This document shows positions 21,197 to 22,417 of a stretch of 22,417 bases of DNA, piece after piece. The position numbers and the translations under genes are program-made. The notes beneath the pieces were generated by a model. The model worked only from the letters and a program-made list of their open reading frames with translations, had not been told where the DNA came from and did no database searches. Source of the DNA: Zoogloeaceae bacterium (GTDB lineage Bacteria > Pseudomonadota > Gammaproteobacteria > Burkholderiales > Rhodocyclaceae); NCBI GenBank assembly GCA_031259605.1, contig JAIRLE010000156.1, positions 1-22,417 of the forward strand, written 5' to 3'. The stretch's first letter is position 1. Each line of letters opens with the position of its first letter.

Positions 21197-22231
21197 GTGA
21201 ATCCCAAACCGCTCGCGCAAGTCAGCCTGATTACGCTCCTCATCTTCGGCTGTCTGCTGGTGTTGTATCCCTTTCTTGCCGCCGTGTTGTTCGCGGCGGT
21301 CATCTGCGTTACCACCTGGCCGCTGTATGTCCGGCTGCATCGCCTTTTGCGCAAACGCGACACCCTTTCCGCCCTGCTGATGACCCTGCTGCTCATGGTG
21401 GTGCTGATTGTGCCTACGCTCCTGCTTTCCAAGGGACTGAGCGACGCCGCGCACTTGTTTGCCAATACCGTCACCCCTTGGTTCCAGGATGGCGACGGTC
21501 TTGCCAAACATCTCCACGCGCTGCCGTACATCGGCCAGCAACTGGCGGAATACTGGCAACAGCTTTCCGCCAACCGCGAAGAAGTGCAGAAACTGCTGCA
21601 AGCCACCTATGAGCCTTCGCGCCGTCTGGTGCTGACCGGCATCAGTGTGGTGGGCAACGGCATCCTGCAATTGGCGCTGGTGATTTTCATCGGTTTCTTC
21701 CTTTACCGGGATGGCGTTTTCATCACCCGGCAACTACAGAAAGCCGCCTCGCGCCTGGGCGGCGCGCTGGGCGAGGAACTTCTGCAACTTGCCCGCACCA
21801 CGGTTACCGGCGTCATGATCGGCATCGTCGGCACGGCGCTGGCGCAGGCGCTGGTCGCGCTCATCGGTTTTCTCATCGCGGGCGTTCCCGGCGCGCTGCT
21901 TTTGGCCATCGCCATCTTTTTCCTTTCCATGATTCCCGTCGGCCCGCCGCTCGTCTGGGGCGGCGCGGCGTTCTGGCTCTACAGCCAGGGCGATGCCGGC
22001 TGGGCGATTTTCATGGCCGTCTATGGACTGGCGGTCATCAGCAGCGTGGATAATTTCGTCAAGCCCATCCTGATTTCCCGCAGCGCCAGCCTACCCATCC
22101 TGCTGATTGCGCTGGGCGTCTTCGGCGGCATTTTCGCCTTCGGCTTCATCGGCATCTTTCTGGGTCCCACCCTTCTGGCATTGGCGCATACCCTGTTCTT
22201 GCGCTGGCTGCGCGCGCAGGATGGCGCATAA
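21197..22231 (+). CDS. AI-2E family membrane protein (PerM/YdiK-like)
   Basis: The product is 344 residues from a GTG start at 21197 with TTGGA about 7 nt upstream. The frame stays open upstream into the regulator gene, but those codons would overlap it by about 60 nt and lack the family's N-terminus. It has about seven or eight membrane segments: pairs at about 8-40 and 60-80, then a soluble segment (about 85-145), then several helices at 150-335. Family features include FFLYRDG (about 166-172), ATTVTGVM-type RTTVTGVMIGIVGT, FFLSMIPVGPPLVWGGA and DNFVKPILISRSASLPILLIALGVFGGIFAFGFIGIFLGPTLLA. The family name comes from a proposed AI-2 exporter (TqsA); many members transport other solutes or are Na+/H+ antiporters, so the substrate is unknown. 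Confidence 0.92.
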   Translation: MNPKPLAQVSLITLLIFGCLLVLYPFLAAVLFAAVICVTTWPLYVRLHRLLRKRDTLSALLMTLLLMVVLIVPTLLLSKGLSDAAHLFANTVTPWFQDGDGLAKHLHALPYIGQQLAEYWQQLSANREEVQKLLQATYEPSRRLVLTGISVVGNGILQLALVIFIGFFLYRDGVFITRQLQKAASRLGGALGEELLQLARTTVTGVMIGIVGTALAQALVALIGFLIAGVPGALLLAIAIFFLSMIPVGPPLVWGGAAFWLYSQGDAGWAIFMAVYGLAVISSVDNFVKPILISRSASLPILLIALGVFGGIFAFGFIGIFLGPTLLALAHTLFLRWLRAQDGA

Positions 22232-22417
22232 AAGGATTCGTGCCGACGGCGCGCATCCCCTGTTTCCCGCAGCAGTTCTGGCTTAAAGCCTTTTGTTTCC
22301 AGTTTCTTGACAAATGCAAGAGCATCAAAGGCGATTGCGGTTATGATGTTGTCCTTATGTGAGCTGTGTGCAGTCTAGCACAAAAATGATGTTGTCTGCC
22401 CTGGTCGGCGGTCTTCG
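22232..22417. other. 3' flank with an 11-nt direct repeat
   Basis: No gene or clear terminator is seen. ATGATGTTGTC occurs twice, at 22343-22353 and 22386-22396 (43 nt apart). TTGACA at 22307-22312 has no -10 box at suitable spacing. The stretch is less GC-rich than the genes, so it could be a promoter region for a gene beyond the window. Confidence 0.4.

Noticed and set aside
22307..22347. TTGACA with TATGAT as a promoter
   Set aside because: The spacing is 29 nt, far outside the 16-18 nt needed.

Overview
This is a GC-rich, gene-dense stretch of a Gram-negative chromosome, most likely a betaproteobacterium (Rhodocyclales-like; inferred from the gene set and repeat style, species not identifiable). 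Evidence for a diderm proteobacterium: LPS-core genes waaG/waaP, a TonB-dependent cobalamin receptor, RecD, RlmJ, PmbA/TldE, and the yafS-rnhA pair also known from E. coli. I see no tRNA, rRNA, CRISPR array, transposase, integrase or phage gene. Most of the window is core metabolism and maintenance; the unusual part is the DNA between genes, which is heavily seeded with palindromic repeats.

Layout: (1) 1-4575, plus strand: greA behind a leader with a terminator-like hairpin, then an exported trypsin-like protease overlapping a membrane FHA-domain protein, then a YafS-like methyltransferase overlapping rnhA. (2) 4579-8861, minus strand: a cobalamin riboswitch controls btuB and btuF (outer-membrane receptor and periplasmic B12-binding protein; no btuCD here), followed by nadC, which converges on rnhA with 3 nt between stop codons. 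(3) 9038-11497: rlmJ (minus) and pmbA (plus) diverge. (4) 11673-13810, minus: a UbiA-type prenyltransferase and an old-yellow-enzyme-type flavoprotein with four C-terminal cysteines, 2 nt apart behind a recognisable promoter. This is the least characterised functional unit in the window. (5) 14265-16915, minus: an alpha/beta hydrolase translationally coupled to recD, with an array of seven 7-bp repeats as its leader. (6) 17504-20204, plus: waaG, waaP and a second WaaP-like kinase, all linked by ATGA overlaps. (7) 20527-22231, plus: a NarL/LuxR response regulator and an AI-2E-type membrane protein.

Intergenic repeats: a roughly 170-bp element (copies at 1-114, 8903-9078, 14079-14248, 17211-17380) is built from nested hairpins around a 34-bp palindrome. 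One copy supplies the last codons and the stop codon of rlmJ. A second, smaller REP-like family (CCCTCTCCCGC stem) occurs at about six places and includes a copy with a compensatory base-pair change. Short CCTCTGTCTT-type islands lie at gene ends, in the btuB promoter region, in the btuF signal-peptide codons and in a recD linker. I find no convincing new defence or mobile system. The strongest leads are the nested-palindrome element and its capture by rlmJ, the UbiA/flavoprotein operon, the protease/FHA pair, and the heptamer leader.
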